Below, in pieces: positions 35,601 to 43,978 of a stretch of 64,000 nt of DNA (position 1 is its first letter; each line of letters opens with the position of its first letter). Below the pieces are notes generated by a model. That model worked only from the letters and a program-made list of their open reading frames with translations. It was not told the DNA's origin and ran no database searches. Source of the DNA: Hamadaea tsunoensis DSM 44101 (GTDB lineage Bacteria; Actinomycetota; Actinomycetes; Mycobacteriales; Micromonosporaceae); assembly GCF_000428945.1 (NCBI RefSeq), contig NZ_AUAX01000009.1:248001-312000 (forward strand). The letters are read 5' to 3'. Both the position numbers and the translations under genes were made by a program.

Positions 35601-37488
35601 GGTCGTCGGCGTCGGCGACATGTCCGGCGACGTGTTCGGCAACGGGATGCTGCTGTCGGAGCACATCCGGCTGCTGGCCGCCTTCGACCACCGGCACATC
35701 TTCCTCGACCCCGATCCCGACGCGGCGACGTCCTTTGTGGAGCGTCAGCGCCTGTTCCAGCTGCCGCGCTCCTCGTGGGCCGACTACAACGCCGACCTGA
35801 TCTCGGCCGGTGGCGGGGTGTACCCGCGTACCGCCAAGTCGATCCCGATCACCCCGGCCGTACGCGCCGCGCTCGGCCTGCCCGCGACGGCGACCGCGAT
35901 GAGCCCGGCCGAGCTGATGAAGGCGATCCTGCTGGCCCCGGTCGATCTGCTGTGGAACGGCGGCATCGGCACCTACGTCAAGGCGACGACCGAGTCGCAC
36001 GCGGACGTCGGCGACAAGGCCAACGACGCGATCCGGGTCAACGGCGGCGCCCTGCGCGCGACCGTGGTCGGCGAGGGCGGCAACCTCGGCCTGACCCAGC
36101 GGGGCCGGATCGAGTACGCGACCGCCGGCGGGCACATCTACACGGACTTCATCGACAACTCCGCGGGTGTGGACTGCTCCGACCACGAGGTCAACATCAA
36201 GATCCTGCTGTCGGCCGTGCCGGAGCTGTCGCTGGAGAACCGCAACGCGCTGCTCGCCGAGATGACCGACGAGGTCGGCGACCTGTGCCTGCGCGACAAC
36301 TACCTGCAGGCCACGGCCCTGGGCAGCGCGCGCTACCAGGCGCATTCGCTGCTGCCCGTGCACCGGCGGCTGATCAGCGCGCTGGAGCAGTCCGGCCGGC
36401 TCGACCGGGGTCTGGAGGCGCTGCCGACCGACGACGAGCTCGCCGTCCGGTTCGGCAACGGGCAGGGGCTCACCGCACCGGAGTTCGCGGTGCTGCTCGC
36501 GTACGTGAAGATCGCGCTCGAAGAGGAGATCCTGCACTCGGACCTCCCCGACGAGGAGTGGACGCTCGGGATGCTGCACGACTACTTCCCGGCCCCGCTG
36601 CGCGCCCGGTACGCCGACCTCATGACCGGCCACCGGCTGCGCCGCGAGATCGTGACGACCGGGATCGTCAACGAGGTCGTCAACCGGGGCGGCACCTCCT
36701 TCGTCTTCCGGGCGATGGAGGAGTCCGGGGCGACCGCGGCGGACGTGCTGCGCGCGTACGTGATCGTGCGGGACGTCTTCGACCTGCCGTCGCTGTGGAA
36801 GGCGGTCGAGGAGCAGGACAACAAGATCCCGACGGACGCGCAGACGATCATCTACCTGCAGACCCGCCGGCTGCTCGACCGGGCGGTCCGGTGGCTCGTC
36901 CAGAACCGCCGCGTCCTCGACGTCCCGGCCGAGATCGAGCGGCTGCGGCCCGGCATCGCGCACCTCGCGCCCAAGCTCGACACGCTGTTCCTCGGCGTCG
37001 AGAAGGACGCGCTCTCGCACTACTCGCAGAAACTCGTCGAGCTCGACGTTCCGCAGGACCTGGCCGACTGGGGCACGCGTACGCTGCACAGCTTCGGCCT
37101 GCTCGACGTCGTGGAGACGGCCCGGACCACCGGGCAGGACCTCGACGACGTGGCGGGGGTCTACTTCGTGCTGTCCGAGCAGTTCCTGGTGGACGATCTG
37201 CTGACGAAGATCTCGCAGCTGCCCCGGGAGGACCGGTGGCAGACGCTCGCCCGCATGGCCCTGCGCTACGACCTGTACGCGGCCCTCGCGGCGCTCACGT
37301 CCGAGGTGCTCACCTCGACAGCGGATCGGAAGCTGACACCGCAGGCCCGGGTCGAGGCGTGGGAGCAGCTCAACGAGGCGGCGATCATCCGGGCCCGCAA
37401 CGCGATCGGAGAGTTCGACGGGGTACGCGCGGATCTGGCGCCGCTGTCGGTCCTCCTCCGCCAGATCCGCACCCTGGTCGTCCGGTAG
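32608..37488 (+). CDS. Large NAD-specific glutamate dehydrogenase
   Basis: At 1626 residues it belongs to the L-GDH class (about 180 kDa) known from Streptomyces clavuligerus and Pseudomonas. It has a long N-terminal ACT-like region ([19 protein letters not shown], about residue 115), the central catalytic part with [20 protein letters not shown] and the lysine motif [10 protein letters not shown] (about 866), and a Rossmann segment with [15 protein letters not shown]. It oxidises glutamate to 2-oxoglutarate and ammonia with NAD+, mainly for catabolism. The ATG at 32608 follows GAGGGGAG at a normal distance. Monocistronic; a tandem-repeat/hairpin block follows. Confidence 0.95.
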   Translation: [1626 protein letters not shown]

Positions 37489-37505
37489 GCCGCGGGTCCC
37501 GTTCG

Positions 37506-37573
37506 GCGCTTGATCCCGTTTGGCGCTTGATCCCGTTTGGCGCTTGATCCCGTTTGGCGCTTGATCCCGTTTG
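37506..37573. repeat. Four tandem 17-bp repeats
   Basis: GCGCTTGATCCCGTTTG occurs four times without gaps (37506, 37523, 37540, 37557). The last copy merges into hairpin copy 4, whose outer tip (TTGATCCCGTTTGG) it repeats. Confidence 0.9.
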
Positions 37574-37637
37574 GATCAGGGAAATCACCCGAATCATGGC
37601 CCATGATTCGGGTGAAAAACCTGATCCGAACGGGATC
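37563..37637. repeat. 75-nt hairpin element, copy 4
   Basis: It has the usual plan. The mid-arm block has a G-A and three A-A oppositions, and one outer pair is T-G. It lies 74 bp after the glutamate dehydrogenase stop and 54 bp before a lipoprotein gene. Confidence 0.9.
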
Positions 37638-37691
37638 TTGAGCATCTTTCCAGGGCTGCGTCCGGAGGGCGCGGGGGCTACGCTCGGTCGC

Positions 37692-38159
37692 ATGAGCGCT
37701 CGCACCGCCGCGATCGTCGCCTGCTCCGCCGCCCTGCTCGCCGCCGGCCTGGCCGCCTGCGGCAAGTCCCCGGAGGCGGGCGGCCCGACGCCTGCTCCGA
37801 CATCGTCGAGCCCGGCGGCCACCGCGTCCGGCGTACCGGTGCCGAGCCCGAGCGGCTCCGGGCCGGTGGTGTCGCCGCCGCCGCGTACGAGGCCGAGCAT
37901 CATCAAGTCCCCGCAGATCCCGCCGCCGGCCCGGGACCAGTCCACCGTCGTCGGGACGGTCGTCTACAAGGAGGTCGAGGGCGGCTGCCTGGGCCTCACT
38001 GAGGACGGCACCGGCAAGACGTACGAGCTGGTCGGCGGTGATCACAAGATCCTCTCCGCCGGCGCCCGCGTACGCGTCGTCGGCATCCTGCGCACGGACA
38101 TGGCGACGGTCTGCCAGATCGGAATGCCCCTCCAGGTGGTCTCGGCAGAACGCCTCTGA
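37692..38159 (+). CDS. Small lipoprotein of unknown function
   Basis: The ATG at 37692 gives 155 residues with a lipobox (LAAGLAAC, Cys at about 23), a Pro/Ser/Thr linker (to about 75) and a compact domain (about 80-155). That domain has VVGTVVYKEVEGGCLGL, YELVGGDH and RVRVVGILRTDMATVCQIG, which resembles an OB-like beta-barrel with two cysteines. It would be anchored to the outer face of the membrane. I do not know its role. It is followed by the DegV gene 33 bp on. Confidence 0.7.
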   Translation: MSARTAAIVACSAALLAAGLAACGKSPEAGGPTPAPTSSSPAATASGVPVPSPSGSGPVVSPPPRTRPSIIKSPQIPPPARDQSTVVGTVVYKEVEGGCLGLTEDGTGKTYELVGGDHKILSAGARVRVVGILRTDMATVCQIGMPLQVVSAERL

Positions 38160-38192
38160 CATCCGCGCCCCGAGATCGGCTACCTTTCTGGC

Positions 38193-39053
38193 ATGACGAT
38201 CGCGGTGGTCACGGACTCGACGGCGGGCCTGCCGCCGGATTTCGCGGCCGATGTACGGATCGTCCCGCTGTCGGTCGTCGTCGACGGCCACCCGGCCCGC
38301 GAGGGCGTCGAGATCTCCTCCGCTGAGGTCGCCGCCGCCCTGCGCAACCGCCGCGTCGCCATGACCACCTCGCGCCCCGCGCCCGCCGAGTTCGAGGCCG
38401 TCTACCGCGAGCTGCTCGACGCGGGCGCCGACGGCGTCGTCTCCGTCCACCTCTCCTCGGCCCTGTCCGGAACCTACGAGTCCGCGGTGCTCGCCGCCGC
38501 GCACCTCCCGGGCCTCGTCGAGGTGGTCGACTCCCGCTCCACCGCCATGGGCCTCGGCTTCCCCGTCCTCGCCGCGGTGGCCGCGCGCGACAAAGATCTT
38601 CCCGATGTACGCGCGGCCGCGCACGCCGCGGTCGCCGGAACGGACACGTACTTCGTGGTCGACACGCTCGACCATCTCCGCCGGGGCGGCCGGATCGGGG
38701 CCGCGTCCGCGCTGCTCGGAACGGCCCTGTCGGTCAAGCCGATCCTGCATGTCGTGGATGGCGCGATCGTGCCGTGCGACCGCGTACGCACGACGTCGCG
38801 GGCCCTCGACCGCCTGGTGGAGCTGGCCGTCGCGGCCGCCGCCGACGAGCCGGAGGTCCAGGTGGCCGTGCACCACCTGGACACTCCGGAACGGGCGGCC
38901 GTGATCGCCGACGCCGTACGCGCGAAGCTCGGCGACCGGCTCGGCGCGCTGTACGTCACCGAGGTCAGCGGGGTCATCGCCGCGCACGTCGGCCCCGGGG
39001 TCGCGGGCGTGGTCGTGCACCGCCCCGGCGCCCAGGCGAAACGGCCCGGCTGA
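38193..39053 (+). CDS. DegV-family fatty-acid-binding protein
   Basis: The 286-residue protein shows the DegV start (AVVTDSTAGLP), the lipid carboxylate-binding Ser region MTTSRPAP, the motif SSALSGTYESA and VVDTLDHLRRGGRIG. DegV/FakB proteins bind a fatty acid and present it to the kinase FakA for phosphorylation. No FakA/DhaK-like kinase is adjacent here. It sits in the usual actinobacterial place just upstream of comEA. Confidence 0.9.
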   Translation: MTIAVVTDSTAGLPPDFAADVRIVPLSVVVDGHPAREGVEISSAEVAAALRNRRVAMTTSRPAPAEFEAVYRELLDAGADGVVSVHLSSALSGTYESAVLAAAHLPGLVEVVDSRSTAMGLGFPVLAAVAARDKDLPDVRAAAHAAVAGTDTYFVVDTLDHLRRGGRIGAASALLGTALSVKPILHVVDGAIVPCDRVRTTSRALDRLVELAVAAAADEPEVQVAVHHLDTPERAAVIADAVRAKLGDRLGALYVTEVSGVIAAHVGPGVAGVVVHRPGAQAKRPG

Positions 39054-39102
39054 GGCTCGGTCGAGGCTCGATGGAGGCACGGCTGAGGCTCGGTTGATCA
39101 GG

Positions 39103-39128
39103 TTGTCCACAAGCGACGGCTGTCCACA
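39103..39128 (+). promoter_or_regulatory. Two DnaA-box-like 9-mers
   Basis: TTGTCCACA (39103-39111) and CTGTCCACA (39120-39128) lie in the same direction, 17 bp apart, upstream of comEA. Both match the GC-rich form of the DnaA box in Actinobacteria. Chance cannot be excluded. Confidence 0.45.
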
Positions 39129-39183
39129 GGAGGCCGCTTCGTCGTCGTAGTTCCGGGCGGGTCGGCGGGCCTACCTTCACGCC

Positions 39184-40680
39184 GTGCGATCCTCGAAGGA
39201 CGTTCCCGACGGCCGGGCCGCCGAGCGGCTGGCCGCCCTCTTCCCGCCCGCTCCGATCGAGCTGCCCGATCCCGACTGGATCCGTGATCCGGTGCTGGCC
39301 GCCGATCCCGGAGCGGGATGGGGGAGCGGCACTCTTCCGGCCGAGGAGGACTGGCCCGACGACGAGACGGGCGCGGACTCCGTGCCGTCCGAGTGGCCGG
39401 ACCCCTCAGCGTGGCCGGAACCCTCAGGGGGGCCGGAACCCTCAGGGTGGTCGGAATCCTCGGTGTCGTCCGGATCGGTGTCGCCGGAGTTCTCAGCGTC
39501 GCCGGGATCCTCCTCGCGGCCGGGATCCGCAGCGCGGCCGGACGACCGCGCGGCCGCGATGGACCGGCTCGCCGCATGGGGTCTGCTCACCGGGGAGGCG
39601 GTCGAGCAGCGACCGGCCGCCGCCGACGACCGTGACCTGGGCCGCTGGCGGAGGCGGGTCGCGGACCTGCCCGGTGAGCTGGTCGTCGACCAGCCCGGGG
39701 CGCTCTTCACCGAAGCGGTGGCGGCACCGCCCGCCGGCCCGCCCTTCGCCGGGGCGCCGCCTGCCGGCCTGCCCCTCGCCGGACCACCGCCTGTCGGCCT
39801 GCCCTCTACCGGGTCGTCGCCAGCCGGGTCGCCGCCGGTCGGGTCGCCGACTGCCGGGTCGCGGCCAGTCGGGCCACCGCGAAGGCCTCACGGCACCTGG
39901 CCCGATCGCCGCCGCCGCGACCGTCCCAGCGGTCCCACGTGGAGCGACGAGCCGACCGATCCGTTCCGGCCGGCCTGGGCCGACGAGGTGACCGATCCGA
40001 GCCTGCGGACCCCGGGCGCGCACCGGCGCGACGGCCGTGGGCACGACGATCCCGGCCGCGGGGACCAACCCCCGGATCCGCCGGCGAAGAGCGCCCTGCC
40101 CACCGCGGCAGCTTTCGACCCCGGCCGTCCCGGGCTGAAGGTGATCGCCGTCGTGGCGGCCGTGGTCGTGGTCGGCGCAGCCGGGTTCGCCTGGTTCACC
40201 CGCCCGCACGAGGAACCGGTCGCGCCCGCCCCGGCCCTGAGCGCCGAGACGTCCACCGCCTCAGCCGATCCGGGCGGCCAGGTCGTCGTCGCCGTCGGCG
40301 GCAAGGTGGCTCGGCCCGGTCTCGTACGCCTCCCGGCCGGCAGTCGGGTGGCGGACGCGGTCGCGGCGGCGGGCGGCGCGCTCCCCGGCACCGATCTGTC
40401 CACGGTGAACCTGGCGAGGAAGGTCGTCGACGGCGAGCTGATCACGATTGGCGGCCCGGCCGGCGGGGGCGCGGCGGGCGGCGTACCGGGGAAGGTCAGC
40501 TTGAACTCGGCGACCGTTGCCCAGCTGGACGCCCTGCCCGGCGTCGGTCCCGTCCTCGCCCAGCGGATCGTCGAGTACCGCGACCGGAAGGGCGGCTTCG
40601 GGAGCGTCACCGAACTGCGCCAGGTCGACGGCATCGGCGACGCCAAGTACGCCGAGATCAAGGACCTCGTGATCCTGTGA
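39184..40680 (+). CDS. comEA: ComEA-family DNA-binding protein with long linker
   Basis: The GTG at 39184 gives 498 residues. The first 300 or so are low-complexity: WPEPSG-like repeats, then a Pro/Ala/Gly/Val repeat region (about 180-240). A membrane helix (VIAVVAAVVVVGAAGFAWF, about 320-340) precedes an SLBB domain (VAVGGKVARPGLVRLPAGSR) and C-terminal helix-hairpin-helix motifs (LNSATVAQLDALPGVGPVLA). ComEA binds incoming DNA outside the membrane and passes it to ComEC. The cytoplasmic extension is far longer than in Bacillus ComEA. The stop overlaps the comEC start. Confidence 0.9.
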   Translation: MRSSKDVPDGRAAERLAALFPPAPIELPDPDWIRDPVLAADPGAGWGSGTLPAEEDWPDDETGADSVPSEWPDPSAWPEPSGGPEPSGWSESSVSSGSVSPEFSASPGSSSRPGSAARPDDRAAAMDRLAAWGLLTGEAVEQRPAAADDRDLGRWRRRVADLPGELVVDQPGALFTEAVAAPPAGPPFAGAPPAGLPLAGPPPVGLPSTGSSPAGSPPVGSPTAGSRPVGPPRRPHGTWPDRRRRDRPSGPTWSDEPTDPFRPAWADEVTDPSLRTPGAHRRDGRGHDDPGRGDQPPDPPAKSALPTAAAFDPGRPGLKVIAVVAAVVVVGAAGFAWFTRPHEEPVAPAPALSAETSTASADPGGQVVVAVGGKVARPGLVRLPAGSRVADAVAAAGGALPGTDLSTVNLARKVVDGELITIGGPAGGGAAGGVPGKVSLNSATVAQLDALPGVGPVLAQRIVEYRDRKGGFGSVTELRQVDGIGDAKYAEIKDLVIL

Positions 40681-42956
40681 CCGGCCCCGATCTCCGGCTG
40701 GCCCCGGTGGCGCTGGCCTGCTGGCTCGGCGCGTACGCGTGCCTCGGCTGGACCGCGACCGTCTCCTTCGCCGTCGCCGGGGCGGCCGTGGCGCTGGCGT
40801 ACCTCGCCCGGGGGCGGGCCGCCGTCGCGACCGGACTGATCGGGCTGGCGCTGGCCGGAGCGGCGACCGGGATCAGGCTGACCGCCCGGGACGACCCGGC
40901 CCTGCGCGACCTGGCCGACCGCCACGCCACCGTACGCGTCGAGCTGACCGTGTCCGACGATCCACACGCGGTGGCCGGCCGGCGGCCGACCTGGGCGATC
41001 GCCGCGCACCTCACGCACCTGACCGGCGGTGACGGGTCCGGGGCGGCGGGACGGGACCGCCGGGAGAACGCCGACGTCCTCGTTCTGGCCTCGGATCCGG
41101 CCTGGCGGAACCTGCTGCCCGGCCAGCACGTCACCGCGGACGGCCGCCTCGCCCCGCCTCGGGACCGCGGACTCCTCGCCGCGATCGTCTCCGTGAACGA
41201 GCCGCCGGCCGCGGCGACCGCGCCACCCTGGGTGCAACGCGCGGCGGGCGGCCTGCGGGCGGGGCTCCGCGACGCCTGCGCCGGACTCGATCCCCGGCCC
41301 GGCGGCCTGCTGCCCGGCCTCGTCGTGGGCGACACCTCCCGGCTGCCGCCCGAGGTGGCCGATGACTTCCGGGCCGTCGGGATGACCCACCTGACGGCCG
41401 TCTCGGGCTCGAATCTCGCCGTCATCCTCGGCTGCCTGCTGTACGCCGCCCGCTGGGCGAGGGCCGGGCCGCGCCTGAGCGCTGGGCTGTGCGTACTCGG
41501 GGTGGTGGGCTTCGTGATCCTGGCCCGGCCGTCGCCGAGCGTGCTGCGCGCGGCGGTGATGGGGGCGATCGCGCTGGTCGCGCTGGCGACCGGCCGGGGC
41601 CGGGCGGCGCTGCCGGCGTTGTGCGCCACGGTGACCGTGCTGGTGGTGGCGGATCCAGGGCTGGCCGGCGATCCGGGCTTCGCGTTGAGCGTGTGCGCGA
41701 CCGCCGGCCTGCTGCTGCTCGCGCCACCCTGGCGGGATGCGTTGCGGCGCAGAGGTTTCCCGCGCTGGGCCGCGGAGGCGCTGGCGGTTCCGGCGGCGGC
41801 GCAGGTCGCGTGCGGCCCGGTGATCGCCGCGATCTCGGGCACCGTCAGCATCGTGGCGATCCCGGCGAACCTGCTGGTGGCCGCGGCGATCACGCCCGCG
41901 ACCCTGCTCGGCGTGGCGGCCACCGCGCTCTCGGCGGTCTGGCCGGCCGGGGCCGCCGCGGTGGCGTGGCTCGCGAGCTGGCCCGTGTGGTGGCTGGTCG
42001 AGGTCGCGCGGGTCGGCGCCGGCCTGCCGCTGGGCAACCTGCCCTGGCCCGCCGGTACGCCCGGCGCGCTGCTCCTGGCCGGCCTCACGATCCTTCTCCT
42101 GGTGGGATTCCGCAGCACCCTGATCCGCCGGCTCGTCCTGGTCGCGGTGCTGTCGGCGGTCCTCGGCGCCGCCCCGGTACGCCTGCTCGCGTCGGGCTGG
42201 CCGCCGCCGGGCTGGATCTACGTCATGTGCGACGTCGGGCAGGGTGACGCCACGGTGCTGAGGACCGGCGATCATCAGGCGATCGTCGTGGACGCCGGAC
42301 CGGGTCCATCCCTAGTGGACGGTTGCCTCGACGATCTCGGCATCACCGACGTTCCGCTCCTGGTGATCACCCATTTCCACGCCGATCACGTGGGCGGCGT
42401 CGCGGGCGTGTTCGACCACCGGCGCGTACGCGCGGTCGTGACGTCGGCGTGGCCGGAACCGGTGGAGGGCCGGCGGCTGCTGGCCGAACAGGCCGCCGCG
42501 GTCCCGGTCACCGCCGCCGAACCCGGCCAGGTACGCCGCATCGGCCCGGTCACGCTGACCATCCTGGGACCGGTGACGGCGTTGCGCGGCACCCGCTCCG
42601 ATCCCAATGACAACTCGGTCGTGGCGCTGGCCGCCACCGGCGGCGTACGCGTGCTGCTGACGGGGGACGCCGAGGTCGAGGAGCAGGAGGAACTGGCCGG
42701 TCTGGTGGGACGCGTCGACGTGCTCAAGGTCGCCCATCACGGCAGTGCCTTCCAGGCGCCCGCCTTCCTCGACGCCGTCCGGCCGAGAGTGGCTCTCGTC
42801 TCGGTGGGGCAAGGGAATCCGTACGGGCATCCGAGCCCGTCGGTCCTCGCGTACCTGAGCCGGGGCGGGGCGCGGGTGGTGCGTACCGACCTGGCCGGCG
42901 ACATCGCGATTGTGGTGACTCAAGGTGCTATTGCCATCACACTCCGCGATCCTTAG
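40677..42956 (+). CDS. comEC: ComEC/Rec2 DNA-uptake channel protein
   Basis: The GTG at 40677 overlaps the comEA stop by 4 nt. The 759-residue protein has N-terminal helices, a DUF4131-like OB region (about 80-200), the competence membrane domain (MTHLTAVSGSNLAVILG, about 237, then about eight helices), and a C-terminal metallo-beta-lactamase domain with DVGQGDATV and HFHADHVGG. It forms the channel for single-stranded DNA and probably degrades the other strand. Most Actinobacteria keep the gene although natural competence is rarely shown. Confidence 0.93.
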   Translation: MTGPDLRLAPVALACWLGAYACLGWTATVSFAVAGAAVALAYLARGRAAVATGLIGLALAGAATGIRLTARDDPALRDLADRHATVRVELTVSDDPHAVAGRRPTWAIAAHLTHLTGGDGSGAAGRDRRENADVLVLASDPAWRNLLPGQHVTADGRLAPPRDRGLLAAIVSVNEPPAAATAPPWVQRAAGGLRAGLRDACAGLDPRPGGLLPGLVVGDTSRLPPEVADDFRAVGMTHLTAVSGSNLAVILGCLLYAARWARAGPRLSAGLCVLGVVGFVILARPSPSVLRAAVMGAIALVALATGRGRAALPALCATVTVLVVADPGLAGDPGFALSVCATAGLLLLAPPWRDALRRRGFPRWAAEALAVPAAAQVACGPVIAAISGTVSIVAIPANLLVAAAITPATLLGVAATALSAVWPAGAAAVAWLASWPVWWLVEVARVGAGLPLGNLPWPAGTPGALLLAGLTILLLVGFRSTLIRRLVLVAVLSAVLGAAPVRLLASGWPPPGWIYVMCDVGQGDATVLRTGDHQAIVVDAGPGPSLVDGCLDDLGITDVPLLVITHFHADHVGGVAGVFDHRRVRAVVTSAWPEPVEGRRLLAEQAAAVPVTAAEPGQVRRIGPVTLTILGPVTALRGTRSDPNDNSVVALAATGGVRVLLTGDAEVEEQEELAGLVGRVDVLKVAHHGSAFQAPAFLDAVRPRVALVSVGQGNPYGHPSPSVLAYLSRGGARVVRTDLAGDIAIVVTQGAIAITLRDP

Positions 42957-43012
42957 CTGCCGGACCCGATCGAGTGAGCGGATCATGGCCGCTGGCATGC
43001 GAGGATGGCTGT

Positions 43013-43978
43013 GTGAGTGCTCCCGCGCTGCTGTTGGTCCTGGGCGACGAGGAACTGCTGGCCGCCCGGGCGGTCGCCGAGGTCGTCGACGCGGTCCGCC
43101 GTGACGATCCACTCGCGGCGCTCACCGAGTTCGCCGCGTCCGACCTGCTGCCCGGCGAACTGGCCGGCGCGTTGAGCCCGTCGCTGTTCGGCGGGCGCCC
43201 GGTCGTCGTCGTCCTCAATGGACAGGACGCGAAGAAGGACCTGGCCGCTGCCCTCACCGCGTACGCGCAGAATCCCGACCCCGACGTCAGCCTCGTCGTC
43301 TGCCACGCCGGCGGCGCCAAGGGCAAGGCGCTCGCCGACGCGCTGAAGAACGCGGGCGCCCAGGTGGCCGTCGCCGCCAAGCTGACCCGGCACGGCGACC
43401 GCGCCGAATTCGTCCGCAACGAGTTCCGGCGGCTGGGCGGGAAATGCTCCGGCGACGCCGCCGAGGCCCTGCTCGAAGCGGTCGGCAACGACCTGCGCGA
43501 ACTGGCGTCGGCCTGCGCCCAGCTGATGGCCGACACCGACGGGCGCATCGACGTCGAGGTGGTCCACCGGTACTACCGCGGCAAGGCGGAGGTCAGCGGC
43601 TTCTCGGTCGCCGACGCGGCCGTGGCCGGCGACGTACCGGCCGCCCTGGAGGCGCTCCGCTGGGCACTGGCCACCGGCGTCGATCCCGTTCCGATCGCCG
43701 ACGCGCTCGCCGACGGCGTACGCACGGTCGCCCGGGTGGCCAGTGCGGCTCGGGGCGGCGGGAACGCGTACCAGATGGCGAGCAAGCTCGGCATGCCGGC
43801 CTGGAAGATCGAGAAGGCGCAGCGGGTGGCCCGCGGCTGGACGCCGGAGGGCCTCGTGACCGCGATGGCCGCCGCCGCACGCTGCAACGCCGAGGTCAAG
43901 GGCGGCTCCGACGATCGCGGGTACGCCCTCGAACGCGCGGTCATGTCCGTCGCGGCGGCCCGGGGCGGCGGCCGATGA
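43013..43978 (+). CDS. holA: DNA polymerase III subunit delta
   Basis: The GTG at 43013 gives 321 residues: an N-terminal AAA-like domain (LLLVLGDEELLAARAV at the start, then FGGRPVVVVLNGQD), a middle lid (LEAVGNDLRELASACAQL) and a helical collar domain (FSVADAAVAGDVPAALEAL). HolA opens the beta clamp as part of the clamp loader. A GTG at 42974 is in frame but adds an unlikely leader. The gene overlaps the next by 4 nt and follows comEC as in other Actinobacteria. Confidence 0.9.
   Translation: MSAPALLLVLGDEELLAARAVAEVVDAVRRDDPLAALTEFAASDLLPGELAGALSPSLFGGRPVVVVLNGQDAKKDLAAALTAYAQNPDPDVSLVVCHAGGAKGKALADALKNAGAQVAVAAKLTRHGDRAEFVRNEFRRLGGKCSGDAAEALLEAVGNDLRELASACAQLMADTDGRIDVEVVHRYYRGKAEVSGFSVADAAVAGDVPAALEALRWALATGVDPVPIADALADGVRTVARVASAARGGGNAYQMASKLGMPAWKIEKAQRVARGWTPEGLVTAMAAAARCNAEVKGGSDDRGYALERAVMSVAAARGGGR

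Noticed and set aside
32611-37089. Very long open frame on the minus strand opposite the glutamate dehydrogenase
   Set aside because: GC-rich third positions of the real gene leave the antisense frame open; the product is rich in Arg, Val, Gly and His and shows no family motif.
37506-37573. Regular repeats as a possible CRISPR array
   Set aside because: The 17-bp units are directly adjacent without spacers, and no cas gene is present.
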